Under the pieces are notes generated by a model that was given only the letters and a program-made list of their open reading frames with translations, was not told where the DNA came from and searched no databases. From Plectrocnemia conspersa (Eukaryota; Arthropoda; Insecta; Trichoptera; Polycentropodidae), in contig VTFK01000089.1 in NCBI GenBank assembly GCA_009617715.1, forward strand, positions 62,001-126,000: a DNA stretch of 64,000 bases, read 5' to 3'. The position numbers were made by a program, and so were the translations under genes. Below, in pieces: positions 36,061 through 49,210 of this stretch. Numbering within the stretch: position 1 is the first letter of the stretch; each line of letters starts with the position of its first letter.

Positions 36061-36404
36061 ACATCGGAACGTTGATCTCAAGTAACTTGGTTTATGAGTG
36101 TTTCACAATACGAGTATTTTTTTCAAAGCTATTTTGACTTGATACACGAGTGATATCTTGCAATACGAGAAGTTCGCATAAAAAAATAATCGGCTGGCGA
36201 TTAAACGTCCAAAACCCTTATTTTATCCTTTAATTTTAAATTTCATTGAAATTGGATCAGTAGGATAAAAAAATTTTTTATATGTATTTGCCGGATAAAA
36301 TGAACGTTAACTGAAGTTTCATGGTTTTTAATAAATAAATCATCGGCGATCAATTGTAGAATCGATATACTTTCCATCGGTAAATTGCAGTCGTGGTTCC
36401 ACTG
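36061..36404 (+). mobile_element. Pogo-like MITE, about 344 bp
   Basis: Ends next to TA (36059-36060 and 36405-36406) read ACATCGGAACGTTGATC on the left and GTCGTGGTTCCACTG on the right, diverged forms of CAGTGGAAC. The body from GAGTGTTTCACAATACGAG to AGTTCGCAT matches 3583-3660. No transposase is encoded. Confidence 0.55.
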
Positions 36405-36699
36405 TATTTATACTTATATGTTGTAATAAACGTGACAATAATTATTTATTAGCGTATAATAATGAAGTTTTTTATTATACCAAATATATGGATATGTTAT
36501 TATACCAAAAACACGGGTTTCGTTCACGTCGTTCCATGGTCAATAAACTATTTTGCTTTTCGAAGAAGGTGACAAGTTCCCCCAATTCTAAAATCGAGGT
36601 CTAAGTAGTATAAACTGACTTTCAAAAAATATAAGACAAAGCTTGTCATGAACTATTTCTTCGAAAATTAAGCAACTTCAATTTTTCGTTTTCTTGGCA

Positions 36700-37140
36700 T
36701 TTTTTAAGTTACTTAAACCGCTACCGTCAATATTTAAGCGATTTAAGTATTTCACTCATTATGGAGTACCACAGAGATCTAATTTGGGTCATCTGATATT
36801 TTTCACTCTCTTTATAAAAATACATGGAGTCGCTGTGGATGTGGTCGATCGATAATAGACTACCTTTCAGAATCGTAATGTGCCTCATTCACATTTTATA
36901 GATTTTCTTTCCCAGCAAAATGATCATATAATTAGGAGCAGTGATGCAGATTTTTATGCACATCGTTCAAGTTTGCGATAAGGCATCAAGAATGCTCGGC
37001 TTCGTTATATGGAGCGCGTGTCACTTCAATAATTTATTTGCGATTTGCGGTCTGTACGATACGCTAGTTCATAGCGTCCTCAAATATGTTTTTTTTTATT
37101 GGAGAGAACTCAAAGAATTTTTTTAGATATCTTTACGAGT
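36700..37140 (+). mobile_element. LINE reverse transcriptase relic (Jockey-like)
   Basis: The plus strand encodes GVPQRSNLGHLIFFTLFI at about 36763-36816. This matches the (S)GVPQGSxLGPLLFxLFI block of non-LTR reverse transcriptases. After frame disruption comes QVCDKASRMLGFVI and then FNNLFAICGLYDTLVHSVLK (about 36968-37090), the conserved region C-terminal to the RT. The catalytic FADD box is not visible. Upstream LKPLPSIFKRFKYFTHY probably continues the same frame. The copy is fragmentary and inactive. Confidence 0.8.
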
Positions 37141-37920
37141 CATATCCGTACTTGTATTCAAAGTACCATTTTGCTTGAAATACTGGGATGCAATTCATTG
37201 CATTAATTAATGAAGCACTTAAATTAAAAAGGTGCGGTATCGATAATCGAGCGAGCTAGAGCGTTGCGATTGCGTTCCTTATTCTTGCCCGTTGTGGCCA
37301 GGACGTCAGCGCTTGACAACGCTCTTATTGTATGATCCATCCAGCTTTTCAACGAGCTTTCCAGATACAAGGATGTTTTTGGCGATAGCTATAAGAAACT
37401 AAAAAAAATATGTGGGAGGATGCACATCTATTTTAGGTGTGCACCATAACTGATTTTTTAATTATTTTCTATCATGACGCATTAGAAAATCCTGTCAAGT
37501 CACGATGGTCAGATTTGGAATAAAAAAATAAAATTATTATTTGAAAAATATTTATTTTATTAATATTTAAGATTTAATAATGACACTTTGCGAAAATAAT
37601 ATCATAACTTCTCCAAAAAAAATTTCTAAATTATCACTAAAAATTCAGCTACTTTGTTGTGTTGTGTACGTTAATTAACGGATAAAAAATTTGCATGTTA
37701 TAAAACTAAAAATTATGAAATAATCAGATAAATCTAGATATCTACATAGAAAATCTTACTTAATTAGACTTAAATTACAATGTAGTTTTGTATATATTTT
37801 TATTAAATTTATATTTAATGCCAATTTATAATATTATGGAAAACCATTCTTTCGTAGTTTATTCTTACTACAATATATAACTGTTGCTGCTTCAAAATAA
37901 CATTCTTATATACCTGCCAA
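37140..37920. other. Non-coding DNA after the LINE relic
   Basis: A G+C-richer patch at 37220-37400, including one TATCGATA, could be more of the LINE 3' region or host DNA. The remainder is A/T-rich. Confidence 0.35.
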
Positions 37921-38600
37921 ATATATTTATTATTATTTCAGGCACCACTCGAATGAATAGTAGCATTTTAAATAATTGGACGTGGATAAATTTGGTTCCG
38001 TCATTCAAATGCATTCGATTCCTACATCTGTTATGGAATTTTTAAATGGAAAAAATTGAAACGACACTTAAAATTCAAAGCATCATCGCGAATAATTGAT
38101 GATACGTGACGTAAACGTGAAATGTGGCCGAACGCAATTTTCTAATCGAGTTCCGCGAACTTTGACGATGATAATAATAATAATAACGAGTATTAGCCTC
38201 TCTAGGTGTGTTTTCGCATTAACGGCGCCTCGCGGAGGCTAGTGGCCTAAGCATTAAAATGCATAAAGCACGGTCCGGCGGTCGAATCCGCATGAGGCAT
38301 GAAACGCTCGCCCTAACTGTCATGGTAATTAGACGCTCGCACATCGCTCATAATTGCGAAGGGCTCGTCAAGCAAGGGCATTAGTTGCAATCGAAATGTA
38401 CATAGAATCAATGTGGGAGGTTTGCGTGTATGGAATAAATTATATTTTATTTTTTTGCCCACACTAGACCATAACCAGGCCTAACGAGAGGGGGAGGGAT
38501 AAATTCCCGGAGCCTGTTCTCCTTGAAGGAACCGACTCTGGAAAAAATCATAGCAAGAATATATTAATACCAAAGTAAAAAACGACCTCAAATAACGAAG
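37920..38600. promoter_or_regulatory. GC-elevated island, possible conserved non-coding element
   Basis: The core at 38095-38400 has GACGTAAACGTG, GCGCCTCGCGGAGGC and GGTAATTAGACGC in otherwise A/T-rich surroundings. A tRNA-like pair of boxes (GGCTAGTGGCCTAAGC, then GCGGTCGAATCCGC) lies at about 38237-38290. The full cloverleaf cannot be drawn. A GGGGGAGGG-containing segment follows at 38490. Confidence 0.3.
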
Positions 38601-39047
38601 CTGAACTAAACTAGTTGTTTAAGATGTATTCCAATCCTGTATTTTTATATATTTCAGGTATAAGTTCCTTTAGCTCATTTTTATTTATACAAAAAATAAA
38701 AGGAACGGAACATTGCCTTTAAAAGCACCCACTTTTTAGGAATACTTCGACAATATACCTTATTATTCAAAGGGACAGATTATATATATTTGACGCGTTT
38801 GTGTATAAAATTTGTTTGTAAATTATTGTTGACCTTATTGCTTTTTGAACCTGAAATATTCAAATGTAAATTAGTAGTAGTAAATTTAGGTATTTAATCT
38901 AAATTTTCAGATCGACGAAAAAAAGGTAGTAGCAAAAGAAACAACGAATGTTTTTATTGATTGTATTAAAAGTAATTTGACAACTGGATTTAATGCAACA
39001 AAGCAAATTCAGTTCTATGTGGTTATTTCCCGTATTTTTTAGTTAAG

Positions 39048-39148
39048 TTATATTTTCACTAGTGAAGTCCAAATACATTTTCACCAGTAGATATATATTT
39101 TTACTAGCGAAAATATAATTCAACTGATAGGTACTAGTGAAAATATAA
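39048..39148. mobile_element. Short MITE-like element, 16-bp perfect inverted ends
   Basis: TTATATTTTCACTAGT at 39048-39063 is the exact reverse complement of ACTAGTGAAAATATAA at 39133-39148. An inner related copy, TTTTTACTAGCGAAAATATAA, lies at 39094-39114. The structure could fold almost completely. No coding is present. Confidence 0.45.
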
Positions 39149-39183
39149 TCTGCTTTAAAATGTCTTTTGGTTCACACCCAAAC

Positions 39184-39242
39184 CTAACCTAATGAAAATT
39201 CTAAAACTAATTTTAGTTTCAGAACTTGCATTAGGTCAGGTC
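39184..39242. repeat. Inverted repeat with CCTAACCTAATG arms
   Basis: CCTAACCTAATG at about 39184 pairs with CATTAGGTCAGG at about 39230, one mismatch in 12, with an inner stem CTAAAACT/TTTTAG. It resembles a foldback fragment. Only two telomere-like TTAGG units occur, so it is not an interstitial telomere. Confidence 0.4.
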
Positions 39243-39249
39243 TAAAATA

Positions 39250-40475
39250 TAAGCTAGGCCAACTCATCTCTCAGGAGAAAAAAGCGAATGAATAAGTACA
39301 GACAGACATCGCATCTCACATTTTGCTCCATAGTTTGTCTGCAATTCAACTTTAAACTATGTTTTAAGGATAAACTAGCTATTTTTAGTTATATTTCTAC
39401 GGATTTCTGATATAAGAGTGTTAATTATCACTTCTCAGAAGCCAAAAATTTACGTCAAAAGCAATAAAATCGTGTCGGCACCGTCGCAGAAGGAACATTC
39501 GTCGTTAACGAGTTAACTCATACTCGTATTAATATTTATTAAATCATTTATATAACGATGTTAAAAAATACATAAAATGCAATTTTTCATGGGGCCTGGA
39601 AGCGTTGTTTTTCCAGGGCCCGAGTTCGCTCTCAGTGGCCCTGACCATAACCATAAAAGTAGTTTGATAAACTATTTCGTGATAGACCTACAATTCATTA
39701 CTTTACGATCGATTAAAAAGTCTATTAATATTTATCATATATTAAATTATATTGATCGACAGCTAATTAATCTCTACGCTTTATTCTCTTAGTGCTAAAT
39801 ATAAAAGCTTTCCGGATAATTCAATTGCCGCAATAATTCGCATTGAATATATATAAATAAAAAATATATATTTTCTCGCGTACATACATATATTATATAA
39901 TCGTTGATTTTAAGATAAATAAGCCTAAAATTTGAATATTTTAAATCATCTACAAATACAATCCGCTTCATATAACAACGATATAATAAAAAAGCTTAAT
40001 TGGAAAAGATTAGGAAAACAATTTAAACCGTCGTTAAATTAAATAAAAAAGCACATAAACGATTATTTAACCGTGCAATTAACTACAAAGCGAATTGAAC
40101 TTCTCTGGCGAGCTCGTATTAATTAACAAAACAAAGAAGTGCTATTAAATATATAAGAACTCATAGTAAAAAAGCGAATCGTAAACGCTCAACCACAGCT
40201 TCCGGTAGATAGCACGCGATACTGCAAAAAAAATATTTTAATTTTTCTCATAAACTATATCGTGTTATACTATAAAGGAAATGCAATCATTTAACAGTGC
40301 TCATTTTATTATTTATTATTTTATTAACTTATTTAGCTTAATAGCTAATCTTTACATCAAACAAATTTTAACTAAACATATATAAATAATATATAACATA
40401 AACAGAAAAAAAGACTTAACATTATAATTTATTTCTAAATGTACGAAGGTATTTTTTATTCCATCTAGAAAACCC
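39250..40475. other. Non-coding DNA
   Basis: A G+C-rich patch at 39590-39650 (GGGGCCTGG, CAGGGCCCGAG, then GACCATAACC) has the word ACCATAACC in common with 38469. A common repeat origin is possible but unproven. The 71-aa frame over it is probably chance. Confidence 0.35.
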
Positions 40476-40478
40476 GTT

Positions 40479-40648
40479 ATAGTTTTGTTTTTGCGAATCT
40501 TGGAATATTATTATGTAAATTAACACATCCGTCCATAATTCCCCTAAACGTACTTGTTTTCTTATACCTAACTATTTTTAAAATTTCACTATTTCTAGTA
40601 TTAAATTTATGTACATTATTTCTTATTAAATGCATATTAAAATACTCT
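40479..40648 (-). mobile_element. C-terminal fragment of a LINE ORF2
   Basis: The minus strand encodes VHKFNTRNSEILKIVRYKK and then TFRGIMDGCVNLHNNIPRF before a stop at about 40479. The pattern HxxNTRN, a Lys/Arg-rich linker, then a segment ending in NxxP is the usual C-terminus of Jockey/CR1/I-type LINE proteins. Only about 50 residues remain, and an upstream stop isolates them. Confidence 0.6.
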
Positions 40649-40649
40649 T

Positions 40650-41545
40650 AAATACAAATAAAATAAATAAAATACAACCAACCAAATCTTAATTTTTTGA
40701 GGTTTTAAAGTCATAAAAGCTTTCATAATACTAATTTGTAAGTAAAAGGTCAGAGGAATATGAGGGATGAGACAAAATTCTTAATTGTAAAAATTAAAGT
40801 ATGAGGTCTCATATTATCATGGAGCAATATTGCTCAAAGTTTACAAGCATCAGATATTTAATGGTTAATTTTTCATGAATAGTTTAAATTTCTTTTCATT
40901 ATGAATCTTTTTTGTCTTTATCCATTGATTATCGTTGAGAATTAATTTCTTTTTTAGGTAACGTTTTCCAGACAGACTGTAAAACGTTGCTGTTTTTGTC
41001 TTTTAGTCAATTCGTGCGGTATAGCATCTAGCTATCTTGAAATAGTTGCAGGACAAATGTTTTTCAATCTTTTTTTAGTAACAACAGATAGAGATTTTGC
41101 TTGCCCTGATACTCGTGACGTCACAACAAATCTATAAGGCCGGTGTATAGATGGCATTCATATAAATTTTGTTGTGTAATACATACAAATCATGTTTTCA
41201 TCTAATGATTCGCATAAAATTAAATCTGATCTGTATATTTTAAATATATATAAAAAATAAAGAATGTAATAACGTTAGAATCTACATTGATAATTTAATT
41301 TAACTTACACCGTTTGTCCTGAATCTGCGAAGACTAGATATCTACAATAAATTTTATGATTTTGGGTCATTTGACTATATAGCTTTGCTGGGTTTTCATT
41401 GTTACGTCAAATTAATACCATATCGACTTAAATATTATATATCATCTTGATATTCATACGCAAGAACATCATATTTTTATTAATTTATCAGAATTAAAAT
41501 TATACTATTAATTCCCAATACTTTTTTTCTTCACACGATAAAAAG
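40650..41545. other. Non-coding DNA
   Basis: No gene or repeat is recognised here. It may include more 5'-truncated LINE sequence that is too degraded to read. Confidence 0.4.
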
Positions 41546-41551
41546 TTAATC

Positions 41552-41625
41552 AATAATTCGAACCCACGAATTTCAATCAAAAAGTATTGACTTAATAGTC
41601 ATATTGCTTAAACTTGGTAATGTTC
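41552..41625 (-). repeat. tRNA-like SINE head, family 3, copy 1
   Basis: On the minus strand it reads AAGCAATATGACTATTAA, then CGTGGGTTCGAATT, which is an A-box-like and B-box arrangement. A similar arrangement lies at 54535-54610. With only the head shared, the family call is tentative. Confidence 0.35.
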
Positions 41626-41634
41626 AATTAACTT

Positions 41635-41686
41635 ACAGATTTGGATGTTTTTAATATTTAGCAATATTAAAAACATCCAAATCTGT
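41635..41686. repeat. Perfect 24-bp hairpin with 4-nt loop
   Basis: Arms 41635-41658 and 41663-41686 are exact reverse complements, beginning ACAGATTTGGATG, with loop TAGC. It lies 10 bp from a tRNA-like SINE head. A recent inverted duplication, a foldback of a mobile element or a small-RNA precursor could all give this structure. Confidence 0.95.
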
Positions 41687-41689
41687 GTA

Positions 41690-43430
41690 TAACACATAAA
41701 GTTAGTGGAGTAAAATAATTAAAATGTATTTATTAGTTTAGGTTTTTCTAAATTTATCTAGTACTTATTTTTCTATATATGTATGTCTACATTAATATTT
41801 ATATTTAATAAAAATAATTAAATTTTATATTGAGAGATCCATGTGTATATAACATACTTTTAATTTTTTTAATACAACAATATCATTCTAATGCGATTGG
41901 GGAAATTTTGCATGATTTTATTATTATTTAAATACAATTATAATATGCCAGCTCCTTAAAGAAAAGTATTAAAATTATTTAAACACTTATGCACTGGCAT
42001 TTTAATAAAAAAATAACTATTTAAAATTTGACCAATTTATTATAACGCATTAGAATAATATTTTTGTATTTATAAAAATTAGGTTACAGATAAAAAACTT
42101 TGGATTTATATATAAAACTTTCAAGTTAATTTAATAAAGTTAATATGTATTTTCGTGTTACTTGTTTTAATTAAGTACGTAATCGTTTTAAATAATTTTA
42201 CATTTAAAAAAGTACAATACATCTTTGTGAAATGAGTTCATTACAATAAATGATAAAACCGGATTTAATTTAAAACCCAGACATACTAAAATTGCACTAA
42301 TTACAGCAATATATTATTTTCTTCACTATAATAACAAAAATTTAATTATAAAATAATAAAAAATGTACTATGTAAATATTTTTATAAAAAAATTAATATG
42401 AATTTTTCATCATTATAATCAATTATAAAAGTTATACTAAAATTTTTTTTTAATAATTTTGTTAAACCAGAAAAATATGCCTTATTTATTATAATTTTTT
42501 ATAGTATACTTATTAGCATTGATATTGATTGTTTTCATACCAAAAATTTGTTTTTGCGTCGCTTATCACAATATATTTTATATAAATTAAAAAAAACTAT
42601 AATACAAAAACAAGAATTTATAAGATAATATATATAGACAAAATAAGTTGGTATTTTTATATTTTAAACAAAATTACTTTTCTATTCTGCAAAATATGCT
42701 TCCTAGTATCGCTCATGTTTTCGTAGTTGCTGGTAAATTTTGTAGAAATTATGTAAAAACATTGTGGTATCACTGTATTCCACTATTTTTAATAAACTAT
42801 TATTTAATTAGCGAAATATGCTTCCGGTGATTACAAACATTCATAATTAATTACTGAATTGCTGCTTATTAGGGTTACTAATGAGTATTTTGGCCGCTGT
42901 ATCGTGTCATAATTTTTTATAATTATTGGATTGATATCAATTTAACTGGAATGATTCAATCAAAATTGGTATTTGGTATATATTAAATAGACGAATCGCA
43001 AATGAGGAATCTATTATTTCTAAACAAAAAATTTAATTTCACTCCCAACATTAATTAATAAATAATTTGTATATGTTATATTTCATATCTAATATAAAAA
43101 AAGCTGTTCTTAAAAACATAATTTAGATACAGAAAGTTCATCCGATGGAATACCGATACTGTTCCTGGAGAATGTGGTGACGAATGCTTATAGATATACA
43201 TAAAAAATATAAAGTACCTTGATTTGGAAAAAGCATTAAATAAATAAACTTATAATAATTGATCTATAAAAGCAACACCAAAACATCATAGATAGATTCA
43301 CTTTGATTCCCATAATGTGTGGGATTTTATATACAGAATTAAAAGCTGTGACTAAATTTATGAGATATGTTATATGATTGCATTCCTATATTATTTAATT
43401 TTACTGTTATTAAATTTATTTAGTGTGCAC
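41690..43430. other. AT-rich non-coding DNA
   Basis: TATCACTGTATTCCAC near 42768 weakly resembles a pogo-like MITE end. Otherwise nothing is recognised. Confidence 0.45.
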
Positions 43431-43960
43431 TTTTAAATCTATACAGATATTTAATCATTTTTTTCAATTACCGCGGCTTGAGAAAAAGCTTGAAATATGC
43501 TTTGAATGTGAATTAAAATAGTAAAGACCGCTGTGCTTTACGATATTTATAACGTACATGTTTGTATGTATATAATGGGTCATATAGTGATTTATTGGAC
43601 CTTACTTGTGTTCGTGAGTGCAAATGGTTATGGTTCATTATAAAGCGCAAGTCTCGCTATAAAAATTAGGTGTGAATATAAAATAAAACAGGAGTGATTC
43701 AACAGGTGTGCAGTATTTCACAGGTGGTTAACATTCGACATGACAGGCGGTTTATTAGATTCGGTTGTTCGGCGTTCCGTTGTTTGAACCGTAAAAGTTT
43801 AGCTAGCTTTTTAAAATTATCTATGTGAGGTAACGTTTTTTTCAAGTAATGCATAATTGTTTATTAAATTTTATGGAAAAAAATCGTTAAAAAGCTTGGG
43901 ATAAAGTTGCAAGAACGCTAGCGCGTCGATATCTTTTAGCTTATAAAAATCATTAGCTTT
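43430..43960. promoter_or_regulatory. Island with paired CAGGTG E-boxes
   Basis: CAGGTG occurs at 43703-43708 and 43721-43726, the core bound by Snail/Scratch-type zinc fingers and some bHLH factors. The flanks are more complex than average. Function is inferred from motifs only. Confidence 0.22.
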
Positions 43961-46900
43961 TGAATATATAATTCTAATGCCAATATGCTATGAATTGAAC
44001 ATGACATATTAACAAGTATATAAAATAATATTAAAATATCACTTTGAAGGTAAACATTTATATGTAAAATTCACACATATTAATTTTTTTTCGAAAAAAA
44101 ATCACTGCTGTTAAAAACTTTTACTTTGACAATGATAATGAGTTTAGTGATTATAATGGACTTAAAATTTTTGCTTGTAATGGATTTTTTATGAGGTGAT
44201 TAGTCTGTTATTATATAAGCTGTAATTCTTTTTTTGCAATTTATAAAGTTGATTTTTACATTTTTACATTGATGATTATAATACATTACATTTTTTAATA
44301 CAGACATAAAAAAGTAATATACTCTTTAAATTTATATTAATTTAGTCAATTTTATTATTAATTGTGTAAGATATTAAAATATTTCGAAATAATGAATTCC
44401 TTGATACTGCAAAAAACTTGTTACTAAAATATATTATCAATATAATTGTATGCAATATGAATAATTAAAAAGCAAAACTGTTGAAAAATGAGTAAGACAA
44501 TTTATTAATGTGTATTTGTAGTTCAAAATAATGTTATAAAACTCTCATTGTAAATATTTATGTATCAATATGACACATTTTGCTTTTCTTTTTCGTGTTT
44601 GTTGGAAAGGTGTTATTTTTGATGTCAAGATGCGAACTATTTTCTCGCGTCCCTTTTTTGACAGACTTTCAATTCATAATCACGTGCAATATTTATATTT
44701 ACAAACAGTTTTCAATTTGAATATATTTTAATATAAATGAAGATAGATAAACATTAAATATTCGCATATTGAAATTAACTATGTCTTTGATATGAAATAC
44801 ACTAATATATTTTTTAGCATGATATTGTTTTATATATTTCAATTTAATACAACCTAAGCCTTATTTAGTATTTTTGTGTTATTTAGTTATAATAAAACTG
44901 TAAAGATTGATTACAAGTCGTGTTTCCATCAGGCCATAAAATACATTAACTCTGATAGTATACACTTTAATGATCTTATTTCGATATCGTACGCCTAACA
45001 AACCAGAAAGAGAATTTCATTATTATATTATAATGCAAACTGCGATCGTTACCGTAATGGAAACGAAATAAATAGACCACACAGAACCAAGTTTAATATA
45101 TAATAATCAACACACGTCTAAAAAAATTGACCTCTCGACCATTGCAATTAAAAATAATTTGTTAAAAATATATATATATATAGGAAAACATTAAGATATT
45201 ATTTTTATTTATAAGAAATAGTTGGTTCTATTGTGAAGAAATCAAACTCGCATAGCAATTAATTATATAGATCTCGGTCATAGAACTAACGACATATAAT
45301 TGTGACATTGTGACTGGTTTCTAGCTTCCGTTTGACACGAGAAGAACTAAGAGTGAGAAGAGAATCTTTAAGAATGCTTATCTCACGCGATTCTATTAGA
45401 AATAAATTTATTTGATCGCTTTTTTGTAATTTTATATAGGCTTATAAGCCAAACAGCGCTAAATTATATTTGCATCTAATGGATGCTTTTATTTAAAAGG
45501 ATTTCCAACTAAAAGTGTATTTTTTATTAACATACTAAGACCTACATATGATCAAGTATTCTAGATACGTTGTAATTCCACGTATCAATCAATTGTTTGC
45601 GTCGCACATGTGAGACGACTTTCACAAAACGAGTCGGAAGTGTTAGAGGAAGTCTTCCAATTCTCATCCGATTGTTGAACCCCTAGATAGACAATGGATC
45701 ATTCAATACCTGAAGTATCGATTTTGCTTTAAGCAAAACACCCATGAGAAAAGCTCTACGGAAAAAAAACTGTGTGAATGCAGCTTTGATGCTTTGTAGT
45801 AAATAAAAAAATGATCGACGACGTCATAATTTAATCAATTAGGTAATTTTTAATCTGTAAAGTGGAGTAGTATTTATTGTTTTATTACTTTTTTTTGTGT
45901 GAAAGTCAGTAGAGTGCTCACCTATATTCCTGTTGAATAATCGTGTCAAGATGGATTCCTGCATTGTTGAATAAGTGGGCATTGTGTTGTAACTGAGCAT
46001 GGGAAGTACAATAACAACAAATTGTTTTCTACTAATCTCATATATATGATAATAAGAGACACACAATTAATACTTAGTCGACATATAAAATTTGCGCTCG
46101 ACTGCCGATGAATAATGCATGTCTTATGCATATGAGGATTAAGTTTAATTTATTGCGTAAAATTATAGTCTCTATATGCAATTTTTATAGTGCAATTAAA
46201 ACGTTTTAATTCACAAAGGTTAAAAATTCTCACAGAAACTGAAAATAAATATTTCCATATTTTTAATCAGTATATTTTTTATAGATAAATGTTTGATAAA
46301 TTAAAAAATAGAGGAACATTATGTAAATATTAAGAGAAAGGGTACACTAAGTATTAATTACGTAATGCACCAATCAATACAGCGATAATTTTTTTTTTTC
46401 CTATATAACTTCTCATCACAGTCAAAATTTTTATTTTCATGAAACACGAGCGACGCGCGTTGGTCTATATCTTTGTCACAAAAACAGATAAACTACAATA
46501 CAATAAGATGTAAAATACACAACGATTTTAGCTGTATCTTTCATATTTTATATATCATTGATTTTAATTAATTATCGTAAGAACGAATTTTTTCACAAAT
46601 AAGAGATAACTATTGTTTCATGTACAATTGTACTATACTTAAATAATAAAAAATTGCACTTTTATAATTTTACTAGACTATGTAGAGCAATATATATTTA
46701 TTCAAATCAAGTAACAGTTTCGATACTATATTTTATAATGTTAAAATTTCTAGGTACAGATATTTAATGAACTTTTAAATATTACTACGTGTTTTATAAA
46801 AAAATAAAAATATGTATATATACTATTTAATGTAAATGTATGCGAATCAACGGTTCAAAACAAATTAAAAATCGTGTTGTTAAGACAATTAATAAAACGT

Positions 46901-48450
46901 TACGACAAAAAAATGATATCAATTATATTTATTGTTTTCTTGCCTTTTATCTTCGACATTTACAATTTGTCTTTTCGACGCGAATAGTTTAAATTAAAAT
47001 ATCACCTCCGGAGACGTGTTACAAAAAAACTTGTATGAATGTAGATTTTTTAAATCAGATAAAAAAACTCACACTAACAATGCATTTAATATTTAGATAA
47101 TCAATCGTTGTGATTTGGATGAATAGTCTTTCTTTATGTAATCGATGGAGAGAGATTAATTTTAACGCCTTTGCTAAAATTCTATATTGACATTTGATAC
47201 AGTAAAAAATTAATACAATATTTATTATGTAGCGGGAATTGCTTGCCAATTATCATCTTTAAAATTATGATTAACATTTTCTCTATACAATTATGAAATA
47301 TTATCCCTGTAAAAGACGCGAGAGGTGTCGAAGCATAATTTCAACAATAATTACCGACCTTTTTTTATAAAAGTATCGACGCCGATAAAGGAAAATTTAT
47401 TCATTGTGTCGAAACTCGATTACGTCGTAGCCTCAAGGCGTAATTTATTAGACTGATAAAAATATGATAATGCCTATAACGGAGGCAAATTTATTAAATG
47501 CAATTTTGACGTTTTCATCGCAACTGCAACGAACAACTTAAATATATATTTTTGGCGGCCCTTATTGTTATACTATGCAACAATAGAAGTATTGAGAGCG
47601 TTTCACGCACTATATACACAAAACAATAACGGTCGAAAATTTTAATTATTTTAATTGAGCGGCGAAGAACACGTTTAAAATTACGCTTTTTTTTAATCAT
47701 ATTGAATATTTTATTTAATATCTTTATTACATATAATTTAAACGCTTAGTATGAAACATGTAAAATTAGATTGGTTAATAGTAAAATTAAATACTCTTTC
47801 GCTGCTAGTATGTTACGTAACTTTTTAATATATAATGCATTTATGGAGAATTTTAACGATCAACTGCATAGTATATGCTTTAAAGAATATACACATAAAA
47901 AGTGCAATCTAATCGCGATTCTGTTCTCAGCTCAATTATAAAACAGCGATTTTTCAAAATATGTACACACACAAAATGAAATTGTTTAAACAGTGGGGAA
48001 AAAAGCGATTTCTATGGGGAAAGTTTGTACGAATAAATTTTCAGTATGATTTACTTTCCATATTTTTCGCACGCCCGGCGTCGCCGTGATTGCTCTTTAA
48101 TTAATAATATTTTTTCATTCTCAACTATGCAAGTATTACTTTTTTCTATTTTTCTAATATGAACTACAAATCACTCTTTATGATATGCTAGCTTATTAGT
48201 ATAAAAAGAAGCAAAGAATACTCTTATGGGAATAAATAACATACGCATATCGGCGTTAAAACTGGCGTTATTAAAATCTTAAGCAAAAATACAATAATGT
48301 TGCGTCACTTATTGAAATTGTAAAATAAAAATTTATGAAATAAATTATTTTCTTATTAAAATATATAAAAGCTCATTATAATACATAAAATATTTTAAAG
48401 CAATGGATGAAACTAAAACATATAAATGTAACTAATAAATAAAAAATATT
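43960..48450. other. Non-coding DNA with patches of higher complexity
   Basis: More balanced patches lie at about 45000-45800 and 47260-47700. Overlapping minus-strand frames at 45839-46131 and frames at 47055-47249 and 47515-47700 lack domains. No transposon is recognised. Confidence 0.4.
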
Positions 48451-49210
48451 TTTTACTAGTATTCGTCAGTAAAATGTAATAAAGTGGGGTAAATTATATT
48501 TATAGAATTAATAATTATTTAACATAAATTATAATTGCTACATATTTTATTTTTTAATAACATATAGATACATAATAAAATTGTTTAGTAAATGAAATAT
48601 ATAAATTCAGTTAATATATTTTAATAGTAATGTTTAAATATATTGATAGAATAAATTATTATTACCATAAATCAAAATTGCCACAAATTTATGTTTTTTA
48701 TTAAAATAAAATAAATAAAATTGTGTAGTTAATGAAATATATAAGCACAGTTAATATTTTTTGCTAGTTTTTAAACTTTAGTAATATGTATTAAAAGGTT
48801 TTAAATATATTGATAAATAATTATTTACCATAAATTGTAATTGTTACGTATTTTATTTTTTTAATAACATATGTTTTGTGAATAAAATATATAAACTCAA
48901 TCGTTAATATATTTTTTCTTCAGTGGGTTTAAATATATTAATAGAATTAATAATTATTAACATAAATTAAAATTTTTAATAATTTATGTTTTTTTATTAA
49001 AATTTAATAAATAAAATTGTGTAGTAAATAAAATATATAAATACAGTTAATATATTTTTGCTTGTATTTAAACTTAAATATATTGCTAGAATAAATAATT
49101 ATTTAATATAAATTAGAATTGCCACAAATATATATATTTTAATAACATACATATAGTATGTTATAAATTTATGTAGTAGAAAAAATATATAAAATAAAAT
49201 GTAAATATAA
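48450..49210. repeat. Diverged minisatellite, 140-150-bp period, about five units
   Basis: The block AATGAAATATATAAA, then CAGTTAATATATTTT and TTTAAATATATTGATAGAAT, recurs with anchors at about 48591, 48731, 48881, 49027 and 49180. That gives periods of 140, 150, 146 and about 153 bp. Other shared words include TAATTATTTAACATAAATT and AAAATTGTGTAGT. No open frame is present. The units are diverged, so the array is old. Confidence 0.7.

Noticed and set aside
39184..39197. Interstitial telomeric repeat (CCTAA)n
   Set aside because: Only two imperfect units are present, too few for a telomeric tract, and they form one arm of an inverted repeat.
39577..39650. GC-rich patch here and at 38460 as two ends of one 1.2-kb element
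   Set aside because: The shared ACCATAACC word is in the same orientation in both places, not inverted, and no target duplication or internal coding was found.
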